Of a stretch of DNA of 64,000 nucleotides, positions 46,261 through 54,944 are shown piece by piece. The stretch spans positions 1-64,000 of the forward strand of contig JAURJT010000029.1 in the NCBI GenBank assembly GCA_030832095.1. The letters run 5' to 3'. The stretch's first letter is position 1; each line of letters begins with the position of its first letter. A program made the position numbers and the translations under genes. The notes under the pieces are model-generated. The model had not been told where the DNA came from, did no database searches, and worked only from the letters and a program-made list of their open reading frames with translations. The DNA is from Gammaproteobacteria bacterium. GTDB lineage: Bacteria; Pseudomonadota; Gammaproteobacteria; Burkholderiales; Burkholderiaceae_B.

Positions 46261-47049
46261 ATGCATACTTCTACCAAGATCGCGCTCGTCACCGGTGCTG
46301 CAAAGCGCTTAGGGCGCTCAATCGCTCTACATTTAGCGCAAGACGGCTGGGATATCGGTGTGCACTATGGCCAATCAGCCGCTGAGGCGCAAGAGACTGT
46401 GCTGGCAGTGCAGGGTTTAGGACGACGTGCTGTTGCACTACAGGCAGACTTTGTTCAACAAACCCAAGTCGATTCACTAGTGAGCCGGTGCACAACTGCG
46501 CTTGGTCTACCCGATTGCATCATTAATAGTGCCTCGTTGTTTGCCTTTGACAATGCAGAAGATTTTAGTCCCGCGCAATTTGAAACTCACATGCAGATCA
46601 ACGCGATCGCACCGATTGCACTGAGCCGCGATCTGTATCGTGCACGCTTGCACGCGAAAGAAGTCTCTGCGCGAGTGTTTGCACATCCTTCGGTGATCAT
46701 TAATTTACTGGATCAAAAACTCGCTAATCCAAATCCAGATTTTTTGTCCTACACCTTGTCAAAGTCAGCGCTATATCAAGCGACCACCTTGCTTGCACAA
46801 GCGTATGCGCCCGAACTCAGAGTGGTTGGGCTCGCGCCGGGGCTGACCTTAATCTCTGGGGATCAAACTCAAGAGGGTTTTGAACGCGCACATCAACAAA
46901 CACCTTTGGGTAAATCTTCTACGCCCGAAGATATCGCCAATGCTGTGGTGTACTTAGTGTCGGCGCATGCCATCACAGGCACTACACTCTTTGTCGACGG
47001 CGGGCAGCATCTAAACCCTTCAAAGCGGGACGTCATGTTTCTGACTTGA
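46261..47049 (+). CDS. folM: Pteridine reductase-like short-chain dehydrogenase (FolM-like)
   Basis: 262 residues from the ATG at 46261, with AAGAGG in front. A longer frame to 46189 overlaps the Sel1 gene. The nucleotide motif TGAAKRLGRSIA is the TGXXXRXG variant typical of pteridine and dihydromonapterin reductases, and the active-site SYTLSKSALYQ follows. Next to folB, so reduction of a pterin in folate metabolism is the likely role, possibly giving tetrahydromonapterin or an alternative dihydrofolate reductase activity. The stop is 47 bases before folB. Confidence 0.82.
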   Translation: MHTSTKIALVTGAAKRLGRSIALHLAQDGWDIGVHYGQSAAEAQETVLAVQGLGRRAVALQADFVQQTQVDSLVSRCTTALGLPDCIINSASLFAFDNAEDFSPAQFETHMQINAIAPIALSRDLYRARLHAKEVSARVFAHPSVIINLLDQKLANPNPDFLSYTLSKSALYQATTLLAQAYAPELRVVGLAPGLTLISGDQTQEGFERAHQQTPLGKSSTPEDIANAVVYLVSAHAITGTTLFVDGGQHLNPSKRDVMFLT

Positions 47050-47095
47050 TTTGCCTTTTCGATTTTTCACTTTCAAAAACGTTTTCGGTACTCTA

Positions 47096-47491
47096 ATGAC
47101 TCTTGCCCTTCTTCAGCACCCTGACCTCTCGAATTGCCGTCGTTTGTTTCTCAAAGATTTTGAGATCAACATGAATATCGGTGTCCACGAGTTTGAAAAA
47201 AAGGGCGAGCAACGCGTCATCGTCAATGTGGATCTTTATGTACCCCTCAGCGACAACACACCAAGCCGAGACGACTTGGCCGAGGTGGTTGACTACGACT
47301 TCATGCGCCAAACGATTGCCGATATCATCGCGCCTGGCCATATTCAGCTGCAAGAGACGCTCTGTGACGAGATCATGAAACGTATGCTGGCGCACCCCTT
47401 GGTGCGTGCGGCGCGTGTATCGACCGCTAAACCTGACGTCTACGCTGACTGTGCCGCCGTAGGAGTTGAGTCATTTCAGATAAAAAAATAA
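47096..47491 (+). CDS. folB: Dihydroneopterin aldolase
   Basis: 131 residues from the ATG at 47096; a TTG at 47051 would add 15 residues with no family match. LFLKDFEINMNIGVHEFEKK and VDYDFMRQTIADII with ETLCDEIMKRML are FolB signatures. It converts dihydroneopterin to hydroxymethyl-dihydropterin, feeding FolP, which is at 61 kb. It lies in the folM-folB pair. Confidence 0.9.
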   Translation: MTLALLQHPDLSNCRRLFLKDFEINMNIGVHEFEKKGEQRVIVNVDLYVPLSDNTPSRDDLAEVVDYDFMRQTIADIIAPGHIQLQETLCDEIMKRMLAHPLVRAARVSTAKPDVYADCAAVGVESFQIKK

Positions 47492-47616
47492 ACATAAATA
47501 TCAATAATTTATGGTTATCCAACTTAGTACAACTAGGCGACTTTATCCAGTACATCTAAATCAAAAATCGAAACAATACTTGGCATTGAATTTTTACCCT
47601 AGGCATCACTTAGAGG

Positions 47617-48624
47617 TCAGAACCCTTTGGCATGCATTTGTTTTGACACCTGGGAATCTGGCAAAAACGGCCGAGCAGCGTTGATCACGTTTATCGGCGA
47701 GCCGGCCAAAAAAGCTAATAAATTTTTAAGTGAGGTGTGGAAAAACTCCTCCATATTCTCTTTGGTCACAAAACCAATATGAGGCGTTGCCAACACATTA
47801 GGCAAGCTTCGGTAAGGATGATCAACGGGTAAGGGTTCGACCTCAAACACATCCAAGCCGGCGCCACCAATTCGCCTCTGTATAAGCGCTTCGAGCAGTG
47901 CGCCTTCAGCGACGATTTGTGGGCGCGAGGTATTAATTAAAAAGGCGTCTTTTTTCATCAACGCTAAATCTGTGGCTGACACCAAGCCCAGTGTGGCATC
48001 ACTCAGTGGCATATGAATCGTGATCACATCAGATTGGCGAAATAGCGCCTCTTTGGTGACTGACTCAACTTGATAAACGCCTGCGCGCTCGGGCGTCATG
48101 TTGCGACTCCAGGCCACAACCTTCATCCCAAACAACTGACCAATTTGCGCAACAGGGATCCCCATGTTACCCAAGCCAACAATCCCTAAGGTTTTACCCG
48201 CTAAGCCACGACCTAAGCTCACTTGCCAACCACCGGCGCGCAATGAGGCACTCTCTTGCGGAATCGAGCGAAACAATCCAAGAATTAATGCCCAGGTCAC
48301 TTCAACCGTCGTTTGATGTTGCGCCTCAGTGGTACTGACAACAATGCCCAGCTCATCGGCAGCACGCAAATCAATCGAACGTGCATTACGCATACCCGTG
48401 GCTAGCAACAACTTTAATTTAGGCAAACGAGAGAGCACTTCGCGTGGAAACTCAGTACGCTCACGAATTCGCATCACCACATCAAACTCAGCCAAGCGGT
48501 CAACTAACTCATTTTGTTCATGCACGTGATCACGAAAGCTAACGACCGCCAAACCAGGCACCACACCCCAATCGACAATCGTCTGCCCAATCCCTAAGTA
48601 ATCATCCAAAATCGCTAAACGCAT
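47617..48624 (-). CDS. D-2-hydroxyacid dehydrogenase family protein
   Basis: 335 residues from the ATG at 48624. The NAD-binding motif LGIVGLGNMG, catalytic Arg in NTSRPQIV, the Glu in DVFEVEPL, and His in TPHIGFVT are intact. It resembles phosphoglycerate-dehydrogenase-like D-2-hydroxyacid dehydrogenases, often annotated as 2-hydroxyacid dehydrogenase of unknown substrate. It precedes two beta-hydroxyacid dehydrogenase genes on the same strand, suggesting work on related acids. Confidence 0.88.
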   Translation of the reverse strand: MRLAILDDYLGIGQTIVDWGVVPGLAVVSFRDHVHEQNELVDRLAEFDVVMRIRERTEFPREVLSRLPKLKLLLATGMRNARSIDLRAADELGIVVSTTEAQHQTTVEVTWALILGLFRSIPQESASLRAGGWQVSLGRGLAGKTLGIVGLGNMGIPVAQIGQLFGMKVVAWSRNMTPERAGVYQVESVTKEALFRQSDVITIHMPLSDATLGLVSATDLALMKKDAFLINTSRPQIVAEGALLEALIQRRIGGAGLDVFEVEPLPVDHPYRSLPNVLATPHIGFVTKENMEEFFHTSLKNLLAFLAGSPINVINAARPFLPDSQVSKQMHAKGF

Positions 48625-48735
48625 TTTCAACCTTTCATTTTTTTGCCAGTCGGCGCTCTCTGAGCCAAGCCATCGCTGAGCGAACGATGCCTGTGTACAT
48701 CAAACACAGACATGCGTCGCCCCAACTCAACCCGC

Positions 48736-49632
48736 TTAGAGCCCAGCGGCCTCGCGAATCCCTTTTGTGATGCCAGTCATATCAGCGCCTGGAGTCTCTT
48801 TGACGGCCTTTGCCCATAGCGCCGCATTCGCTTCACACAACACAGTTTTAACCCCGGTCGACTCGATCAGTGACATCGCAATCCCAACGTCTTTGTTCAT
48901 CAATTGCATCGCAAAGCCAAAGTTCCAACTCTTGGGTAACACGGCACGAGGCCAAGCCTGTGCAGTCATAAAACTGCCGCCACTCGACGCATCAATCACC
49001 TGATGCATGATCGCAGGATCCAACCCAAATTTTTCGCCCGCTGCAAAAATTTCAGACGTCGCGACTAAGATCGTTGCGCCTAATAAGTTGTTAAGCGCTT
49101 TGACAGCGTGACCTGAACCGACCGGGCCAACATGCACAACTTTCGTCCCCATCCGGTTGAGCAAAGGCAAAGCACGTGCAAAGTCTGCGGCCTCACCTCC
49201 GGCCATAATGGCAAGCTTGCCCGATTCGGCACCGCCGATCCCACCCGATACGGGTGCATCAATAAAGGTGATGCCATGCTGTTTTGCGAGCTTGGCGTTC
49301 TCGATGGTGTTCGCTGGCGTCGACGAACTCATATCGATCACCAGTGCGCCAGACTTTAAAGTCTTCAGTAATTCAGTGCGCAACACCTTGTCGACAATCG
49401 GGCTATCAGGCAACATTAAAATCACAACTTGGGCATCGGCCATCGCGCTGATACTAGCCACCGCCTTGCCGCCGGCCGAAGCTGCAGCCTGTTCGCGACG
49501 CGCAACATCCAGATCGAAGACCTGAACGTCCGCAAAGCCTTTCAAATGGGCAACCATGCGGCTGCCCATCGCACCCAACCCTACAAAGCCAACTTTCTGT
49601 CCTGCACCATTATTGTTTTGACTCATGCTCAT
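48736..49632 (-). CDS. 3-hydroxyisobutyrate dehydrogenase family protein (first copy)
   Basis: 298 residues. The N-terminal Rossmann motif GFVGLGAMGSRM is followed by the substrate loop DAPVSGG and the catalytic Lys in KALNNLLGA. The family includes 3-hydroxyisobutyrate, tartronate semialdehyde and related reductases. It shares the same layout with the second copy at 49654 but differs in sequence. Ligand unknown; close spacing suggests shared regulation. Confidence 0.9.
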   Translation of the reverse strand: MSMSQNNNGAGQKVGFVGLGAMGSRMVAHLKGFADVQVFDLDVARREQAAASAGGKAVASISAMADAQVVILMLPDSPIVDKVLRTELLKTLKSGALVIDMSSSTPANTIENAKLAKQHGITFIDAPVSGGIGGAESGKLAIMAGGEAADFARALPLLNRMGTKVVHVGPVGSGHAVKALNNLLGATILVATSEIFAAGEKFGLDPAIMHQVIDASSGGSFMTAQAWPRAVLPKSWNFGFAMQLMNKDVGIAMSLIESTGVKTVLCEANAALWAKAVKETPGADMTGITKGIREAAGL

Positions 49633-49653
49633 CTCCTCATATCTTTAGTTAAA

Positions 49654-50544
49654 TTATTTTTTGCCTAAGGTTTCATAGATACTGCCATAATCTAGTTTGC
49701 CGTGGCCCAATTTGCTGTGCATATCGTACAAGTTACGGGCCAAACCACCGAGGGGCACGCTACATTTGGTTGCCAACGAGTTTTCAACCGCAAGGCCCAA
49801 GTCTTTCAGCATCAAATCGACACCAAAACCGCCAGCGTAACCGTTCGAAGCGGCCGATTCTGGCATCACGCCTGGGCATGGGTTACATGAATTTAACACC
49901 CAGTTGTTGCCCGAACTCTTTGACATAATTTCAGACAGCACGGCTGGGTCAAGCCCATTGGCGACGCCCAAGCGCAGGGCTTCTGCAGTACCGATCATGG
50001 TGATGCCGAGCAACATATTGTTGCAAACCTTAACGGTTTGCCCGCTACCATGGGCGCCAGCGTGATACAGAGCTTTACCCATCTTTTGGAGGTACGGTTG
50101 CGCAGCCGCAAAGCCCTGCTCAGTGCCACCGACCATAAAGGTCAGGGTACCGGCCTTAGCACCGAAAGGGCCACCCGACACAGGCGCATCAATCATCTCT
50201 ATGCCTTTTGCCGCAGCGGCCACACCAAGCTCTTTAGCCACTTGTGGTGCAATCGTTGAGGAGTCGATCAGCAGGGTACCTTTTTGCACAAGCGCCAAGA
50301 CGCCTTGTTCACCCAGATATACGCTTTGCACGTGCTGGCTCGCGGGCAACATACTGACCACGACTTTGGCGCCTTTGACAGCCTGTGCCAAGTCGATCCC
50401 TTTTACACCACCGGCAGCCACCAGGCTATCAACGTTAGCCTGCGCCAAGTCAAAACCAATGACTGAAAAGCCGCCACGTAGCAGATTAAGTGCCATGGGC
50501 ATGCCCATGTTGCCTAGACCAATAAATACAACTTCTGGTGTCAT
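49654..50544 (-). CDS. 3-hydroxyisobutyrate dehydrogenase family protein (second copy)
   Basis: 296 residues from the ATG at 50544, with GGAG seven bases upstream. Motifs: FIGLGNMGMPM, DAPVSGGPFGA, GQTVKVCNNMLLG with the Lys. The C-terminal LMLKDLGLAVENS and DYGSIYETLGKK resemble MmsB, the valine-catabolic 3-hydroxyisobutyrate dehydrogenase, more than the tartronate semialdehyde reductase. Paired with the first copy 21 bases away. Confidence 0.9.
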   Translation of the reverse strand: MTPEVVFIGLGNMGMPMALNLLRGGFSVIGFDLAQANVDSLVAAGGVKGIDLAQAVKGAKVVVSMLPASQHVQSVYLGEQGVLALVQKGTLLIDSSTIAPQVAKELGVAAAAKGIEMIDAPVSGGPFGAKAGTLTFMVGGTEQGFAAAQPYLQKMGKALYHAGAHGSGQTVKVCNNMLLGITMIGTAEALRLGVANGLDPAVLSEIMSKSSGNNWVLNSCNPCPGVMPESAASNGYAGGFGVDLMLKDLGLAVENSLATKCSVPLGGLARNLYDMHSKLGHGKLDYGSIYETLGKK

Positions 50545-50640
50545 GAGGTTCTCCGAGAGGGGTGATGGGTTAGCGTGGTACCACGAGGCGCCCTGAGCAA
50601 CCGGTAACGCCACGTCTTGCGCTCGTAACTCATTATCACA

Positions 50641-50751
50641 TCACTCGAAAAAAAATCGCTTGGGAAAAACAAAAAAAACGATTTCAAGCAAAAATTTGCT
50701 CGGCCAAAGCAATCGGATCGTCTCAAGCAAAAAATCGCTCGCCAAAAGCAA
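50641..50751. repeat. Three degenerate ~31-base repeats with ~40-base period
   Basis: Copies at 50641-50672, 50682-50712 and 50721-50751 share a pattern like TCTCAAGCAAAAAATCGCTC, each with an internal AGC(A)n-GCT inverted symmetry. They fill the space between the HIBADH-family gene and the tRNA-Pro terminator. A 74-codon minus-strand frame through them has no family motif and is probably not a gene. Function unknown. Confidence 0.6.
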
Positions 50752-50783
50752 AAGGCTAGTTTCAATTAAGAAACTAGCCTTTT
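50750..50783 (-). terminator. Strong hairpin terminator after tRNA-Pro
   Basis: AAAAGGCTAGTTTC and its exact reverse complement form a 14-bp stem around AATTAA, with T runs on both ends. It begins nine bases past the tRNA-Pro 3' end on the minus strand and may also act in the other direction. Confidence 0.88.
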
Positions 50784-50791
50784 GAGATTAC

Positions 50792-50868
50792 TGGTCGGGG
50801 CGGTGGGATTCGAACTCACGACCCTCTGCTCCCAAAGCAGATGCGCTACCAGGCTGCGCTACGCCCCG
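50792..50868 (-). tRNA. tRNA-Pro (TGG)
   Basis: On the minus strand CGGGGCG pairs with CGCCCCG and ACCA is encoded. The anticodon loop TTTGGGA gives TGG; the T-arm is GAGTTCGAATC. It is between pstB and the terminator, probably transcribed from its own promoter. Confidence 0.94.
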
Positions 50869-50963
50869 AAAGATGAGCAGTGTAACAGAATAATGCTAGA
50901 CGTCCAATTCTGTGCACTGAGGTGTTGATTGCGAGTAAAGACCCTGCTAATCAGCCGTCAAAC

Positions 50964-51758
50964 TCAACCAAAACGGCCCGTAATGTAGTCTTCGGTTTCT
51001 TTGCGCTTGGGTTTGACGAAAATCTTGTCAGTCTGGCCGAATTCCACCAACTCGCCCAAATACATAAACGCCGTAAAGTCGGAGACTCGAGCAGCCTGCT
51101 GCATGTTGTGGGTCACAATCGCCACGGTGTAATCGGATTTCAACTCATGAAGCAATTCTTCGATTTTGCCAGTCGAAATCGGATCGAGTGCCGAAGTCGG
51201 TTCGTCAAACAAGATGACCGAAGGCTTGACCGCAACCGAACGAGCAATACAAAGTCTCTGCTGCTGACCACCAGAGAGGGATAGACCGCTTTGGTTCAAC
51301 TTGTCTTTGGCTTCGCCCCACAAGGCTGCCTTGCTCAAGGCCCACTCAACACGCGCGTCCATTTCGCCTTTGCTTAAGTTTTCATACAGACGCACACCAA
51401 ACGCTACGTTGTCATAAATTGACATCGGAAAAGGCGTCGGCTTTTGAAACACCATGCCGATTCGAGCGCGCAACATGTTGACATCCTGCTTTGGGTCTAA
51501 TATGTTTTCACCATAAAAGTTGACTTGTCCCTCGGCGCGTTGGCCAGGATACAAGCTATACATACGATTTAAAGCGCGTAAGAGGGTCGATTTGCCGCAA
51601 CCTGACGGGCCAATAAAGGCTGTTACCTTACCCTCGGCGATATCCAGATCAATATTTTTTAGACCTTGGAACTTGCCGTAGAAAAAGTTTAAACCACGCA
51701 CCTCGAGTGCATTTTTCAAAGGCAATTCATTTGCTTGATTATTCATAGCGATATCCAA
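50964..51758 (-). CDS. pstB: Phosphate ABC transporter ATP-binding protein
   Basis: 264 residues. Walker [10 protein letters not shown], the signature [14 protein letters not shown], and Walker [13 protein letters not shown] identify an ABC ATPase; the [17 protein letters not shown] stretch is characteristic of PstB. Powers high-affinity phosphate import. The last pst gene: it is followed by tRNA-Pro, with no phoU. The N-terminal [15 protein letters not shown] is a variable leader. Confidence 0.96.
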   Translation of the reverse strand: MDIAMNNQANELPLKNALEVRGLNFFYGKFQGLKNIDLDIAEGKVTAFIGPSGCGKSTLLRALNRMYSLYPGQRAEGQVNFYGENILDPKQDVNMLRARIGMVFQKPTPFPMSIYDNVAFGVRLYENLSKGEMDARVEWALSKAALWGEAKDKLNQSGLSLSGGQQQRLCIARSVAVKPSVILFDEPTSALDPISTGKIEELLHELKSDYTVAIVTHNMQQAARVSDFTAFMYLGELVEFGQTDKIFVKPKRKETEDYITGRFG

Positions 51759-51762
51759 GAAG

Positions 51763-52611
51763 TTAACCAGCGTTGCGTTCGCGGAACCAGACGCGCGCGA
51801 TAATATTTAGCACCAATACGGACAACGTAATCAGCAGAGCACCCGCCCAGGCGAGACTCACCCAGTTGTCATAGGGGCTCATTGCAAACTGGAAGATCAC
51901 CACAGGCAAGTTCGCCATCGGTGCATTCATGTTGGTCGAGAAAAACTGGTTATTCAAAGCCGTAAATAGCAGTGGAGCCGTCTCACCGCTGATCCGCGCA
52001 AGCGCAAGCAAAAGGCCTGTCATGACGCCTGAACGCGCCGCACGCAGCGTCACATAATTCGTGACCTTCCAATGAGGAGCGCCAAGAGCGAAAGCAGCCT
52101 CACGTAAGCTACCGGGTACAAGACGCAACATATTTTCTGTGGTTTTGAGCACCACTGGGATGGCGATCAAAGCAAGTGCAAACGAACCGGCCCAGCCCGA
52201 AAAGTGTTTAACCTGCGCCACCAGCACTGCGTAGACAAACAATCCCAGAACGATGGACGGCGCGGACAACATGATATCAACCACAAAGCGCGTCACCGAG
52301 GCCAGTTTATTGTCGTCACCAAACTCAGCCAAATAAACACCAGCCAGAATGCCGATAGGTGTACTGATCAACACGCTGACACCCACCATCATCAAACTAC
52401 CGACGATCGCATTGGCCAACCCACCACCAGGTGTGCCAGGCGCGGGAGTCGACTCAGTGAAGATCGCTAGACTCAAGCCAGCAAAACCATTCTTAAAAAG
52501 AATGAATAAAATCCACAGTAAAACAAAGAGGCCTAAAACCATCGCAAAAAGGGAGGCAAACAGACCAAGCTTATTGACGAACTTACGGCGTCGGTACAGG
52601 TTGTTATTCAT
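51763..52611 (-). CDS. pstA: Phosphate ABC transporter permease PstA
   Basis: 282 residues with about six membrane segments. The permease loop [22 protein letters not shown] carries the EAA motif that contacts PstB. GISIL-type fold is seen in [13 protein letters not shown]. Joined to pstC (one-base overlap) and followed by pstB after four bases. Confidence 0.95.
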   Translation of the reverse strand: MNNNLYRRRKFVNKLGLFASLFAMVLGLFVLLWILFILFKNGFAGLSLAIFTESTPAPGTPGGGLANAIVGSLMMVGVSVLISTPIGILAGVYLAEFGDDNKLASVTRFVVDIMLSAPSIVLGLFVYAVLVAQVKHFSGWAGSFALALIAIPVVLKTTENMLRLVPGSLREAAFALGAPHWKVTNYVTLRAARSGVMTGLLLALARISGETAPLLFTALNNQFFSTNMNAPMANLPVVIFQFAMSPYDNWVSLAWAGALLITLSVLVLNIIARVWFRERNAG

Positions 52612-53597
52612 TAGGTCTTTGCCCCTTGAGCTCTTTCAGTACGCAAAATCATGATCTTTGCGATAGCGAGTACGACAAAGGTAATCACGAATAAGAGAAA
52701 ACCGAGCGCAAACAATGTCGATAAGTGAAAATCATCGGCCTCACCAAATTCGTTGGCAAGCGTTGAAGCAATCGAGGTGCCAGGTGCAAACAAAGACTCG
52801 CTGATGCGTTGAGAGTTACCGATCACAAACGTGACCGCCATGGTTTCGCCCAGTGCGCGACCAAGACCCAACATGATGCCGCCGATCACGCCCTTTTGTG
52901 TGTAGGGCAAGACGATATAACGCACAACCTCCCAAGTCGTACAGCCCAAGCCATAGGCAGACTCGCGCAAAATCGGAGGCATAATTTCGAACACATCGCG
53001 CATCACTGCGGCGATAAACGGCAACACCATAAAAGCCAGAATAATGCCTGCAGCCAATAGACCAATACCATTCATGGCACCACCGAAAAAGGGGCCGATC
53101 AAAGGCATTTGACCAAGAGTAGACTGCAGGGCTGGCTGACCATATTCGGCAAAAAGAGGCGCAAAAATAAACAGTCCGAACATGCCGTAAATAATAGAAG
53201 GCACAGCGGCAAGCAACTCAATCGCCGTACCTAGAGGGCGGCGCAACCAGAGCGGGCACATCTCCGTTAAAAATAGTGCGATACCGAAGGCCAAGGGGAC
53301 TGCGATCAAGAGCGCAATCACAGAGCTAATCAGCGTGCCGTAGATCGCGATCGCGGCACCGAAGTCTTCGTTGATGATGTCCCACTCAACGGTCCAAATA
53401 AAGTCAATACCAAACTTTTTAAAAGCCGGCCAGGCGCTGATCATCAGTGAAACCAGGATAGCCGCCAGTGCGATTAACACTAGTATTGCAAACAACATCG
53501 TGACTTTGTGAAACAAGAAGTCCTGAATACGCTGCTTTTTGACCACCGCAACCATGCGCGGATCCATCATGCCACTCGTCGTTGGGGGCGTACCCAT
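52611..53597 (-). CDS. pstC: Phosphate ABC transporter permease PstC
   Basis: 328 residues with six or more membrane segments. The EAA-type loop [20 protein letters not shown] and [18 protein letters not shown] are typical of PstC. Residues 1-25 are an unusually long hydrophilic cytoplasmic start. It forms the inner-membrane channel with PstA. It follows pstS after a hairpin at 53619-53643. Confidence 0.95.
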   Translation of the reverse strand: MGTPPTTSGMMDPRMVAVVKKQRIQDFLFHKVTMLFAILVLIALAAILVSLMISAWPAFKKFGIDFIWTVEWDIINEDFGAAIAIYGTLISSVIALLIAVPLAFGIALFLTEMCPLWLRRPLGTAIELLAAVPSIIYGMFGLFIFAPLFAEYGQPALQSTLGQMPLIGPFFGGAMNGIGLLAAGIILAFMVLPFIAAVMRDVFEIMPPILRESAYGLGCTTWEVVRYIVLPYTQKGVIGGIMLGLGRALGETMAVTFVIGNSQRISESLFAPGTSIASTLANEFGEADDFHLSTLFALGFLLFVITFVVLAIAKIMILRTERAQGAKT

Positions 53598-53618
53598 CTA
53601 CTACTCCTTAGAACCGAA

Positions 53619-53643
53619 TGTCCAGACCCACTGGGTCTGGACA
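53619..53643 (-). terminator. Hairpin between pstS and pstC
   Basis: TGTCCAGACCC and its perfect complement form an 11-bp stem with a three-base loop (ACT), without a T run. It lies in the 131-base gap between pstS and pstC. Such hairpins in ABC operons often act as partial terminators or stabilise the upstream mRNA, so pstS would be made in excess; this is inference. Confidence 0.7.
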
Positions 53644-53728
53644 AACTGATTTGACACTCTACAAAACATCTCAATTTCGATCGTACTGAATACTTCGATT
53701 TAAAAACTAAGTTCTAAGATCTCAAAGC

Positions 53729-54754
53729 TTAGTGCTTGATCTCTGACCAAACCTTGCTAGCAATCGCCTTGGTCAAGGCATCAGGCAGTGGCACATAGTC
53801 CAGGTCAAGCGCCAGTTGCTGACCGTCTTTGAAGGCCCAAGTAAAGAACTTGATCACGTCTTTAGAAGCCGCCTTGTCGGCAGGCTCTTTGTACATCAAG
53901 ACAAACGAGGCACCAGTGATTGGCCAGGCTGAAGCACCCTTTTGCTCAACCAGCGAGATTCCCATACCTGGAACGCTGAACCAGTCTGCACCAGCCGCTG
54001 CCGCAGCGAAACTCTTTTCGTTTGGCGCCACGTACTGACCATCTTTGTTCATCATTTGCAGGTAGGTAATGTTGTTTTTCTTGGCATACGCATACTCTAC
54101 GTAACCAATAGAGCCTTTCACGCGGGTGACGTTCGCTGCAACACCTTCGTTACCCTTGCCACCGACTGAGCTGCCTGCAGGCCATTTCACGGCGGCACCC
54201 TTGCCAACCTTGCCTGCCCAAGGCTTGCTGACTTCGTTCAAATAGTCAGTAAAAATAAAGGTTGTGCCTGAGCCATCCGCACGGTGGACAACAGTAATTG
54301 ACTGGTTGGGCAAAGTTTTACCCGGATTGAGTGCGGCAATCTTAGGGTCATTCCAGTTTGTAATGGTGCCCATAAAAATATCACCCAATACTGGTCCCGT
54401 CAGTTTGAGTTCGGCTTGCTTAAAGCCGTCGATGTTGACGATCGGTACAACACCACCCAGAATCACCGGAAACTGGACCATGCCATCTTTTTCGAGCTGA
54501 GGACCTGCAACGGGCGCATCCGACGCACCGAAGGTCACAGTTTTAGCGCGAATCTGGCGCAAACCGCCCGATGAGCCGATCGACTGGTAATTCAAACCGA
54601 CGTTCTCGTTTTTTTTGTAAACTTCTGCCCATTTGGCGAAAATTGGGTATGGAAACGTTGCGCCTGCGCCGGTGATATCTGCCGCTTGCGAAGCGAAGCT
54701 CAGCGCGCCGAGTGCGAGCGCCGCCGAGAGTTTGACGAGTGAGCGTTTGAGCAT
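53729..54754 (-). CDS. pstS: Phosphate-binding periplasmic protein PstS
   Basis: 341 residues with a signal peptide ending ASQAAD. The phosphate loop blocks ITGAGATFPYPIFAKW, GSSGGLRQI, and RADGSGTTFIFTDYL are PstS landmarks. Binds inorganic phosphate for the PstCAB transporter. AAGG lies before the ATG. A Pho-box-like site is at 54835-54852, about 80 bases upstream. Confidence 0.97.
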   Translation of the reverse strand: MLKRSLVKLSAALALGALSFASQAADITGAGATFPYPIFAKWAEVYKKNENVGLNYQSIGSSGGLRQIRAKTVTFGASDAPVAGPQLEKDGMVQFPVILGGVVPIVNIDGFKQAELKLTGPVLGDIFMGTITNWNDPKIAALNPGKTLPNQSITVVHRADGSGTTFIFTDYLNEVSKPWAGKVGKGAAVKWPAGSSVGGKGNEGVAANVTRVKGSIGYVEYAYAKKNNITYLQMMNKDGQYVAPNEKSFAAAAAGADWFSVPGMGISLVEQKGASAWPITGASFVLMYKEPADKAASKDVIKFFTWAFKDGQQLALDLDYVPLPDALTKAIASKVWSEIKH

Positions 54755-54834
54755 GTCTTAGCCTTTTAAAATTCAATTCATGACGAGATCTAGACCCTTA
54801 TTTGGCTCTAGTGCAATCATGGTACAGACCGAAC

Positions 54835-54852
54835 GTGACGACTTTATGACAG
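54835..54852 (-). promoter_or_regulatory. Pho-box-like PhoB site upstream of pstS
   Basis: Read on the minus strand, CTGTCATAAAGTCGTCAC fits the Pho box (CTGTCAT, four bases, CTGTCAC): seven of seven in the first half-site and five of seven in the second. Ten bases further, TACCAT could be the -10, as in PhoB-activated promoters where the box replaces the -35. The pstS start lies about 80 bases downstream. Confidence 0.75.
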
Positions 54853-54944
54853 TCACAAACAAAAATGACCCCAACTGGGGTCACATGAAAAATTTATTAA
54901 ACTATTGATTTATAGGTATTTTATTAAAATTCAATCAAATGCCT

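Noticed and set aside
50641-50751. CRISPR array
   Set aside because: The three repeats are degenerate, spacers are about 9 bases and no cas genes are present.
50541-50765. 74-codon minus-strand frame in the A-rich repeats
   Set aside because: It starts with TTG, follows the repeats and overlaps the start of the HIBADH-family gene; a chance frame.
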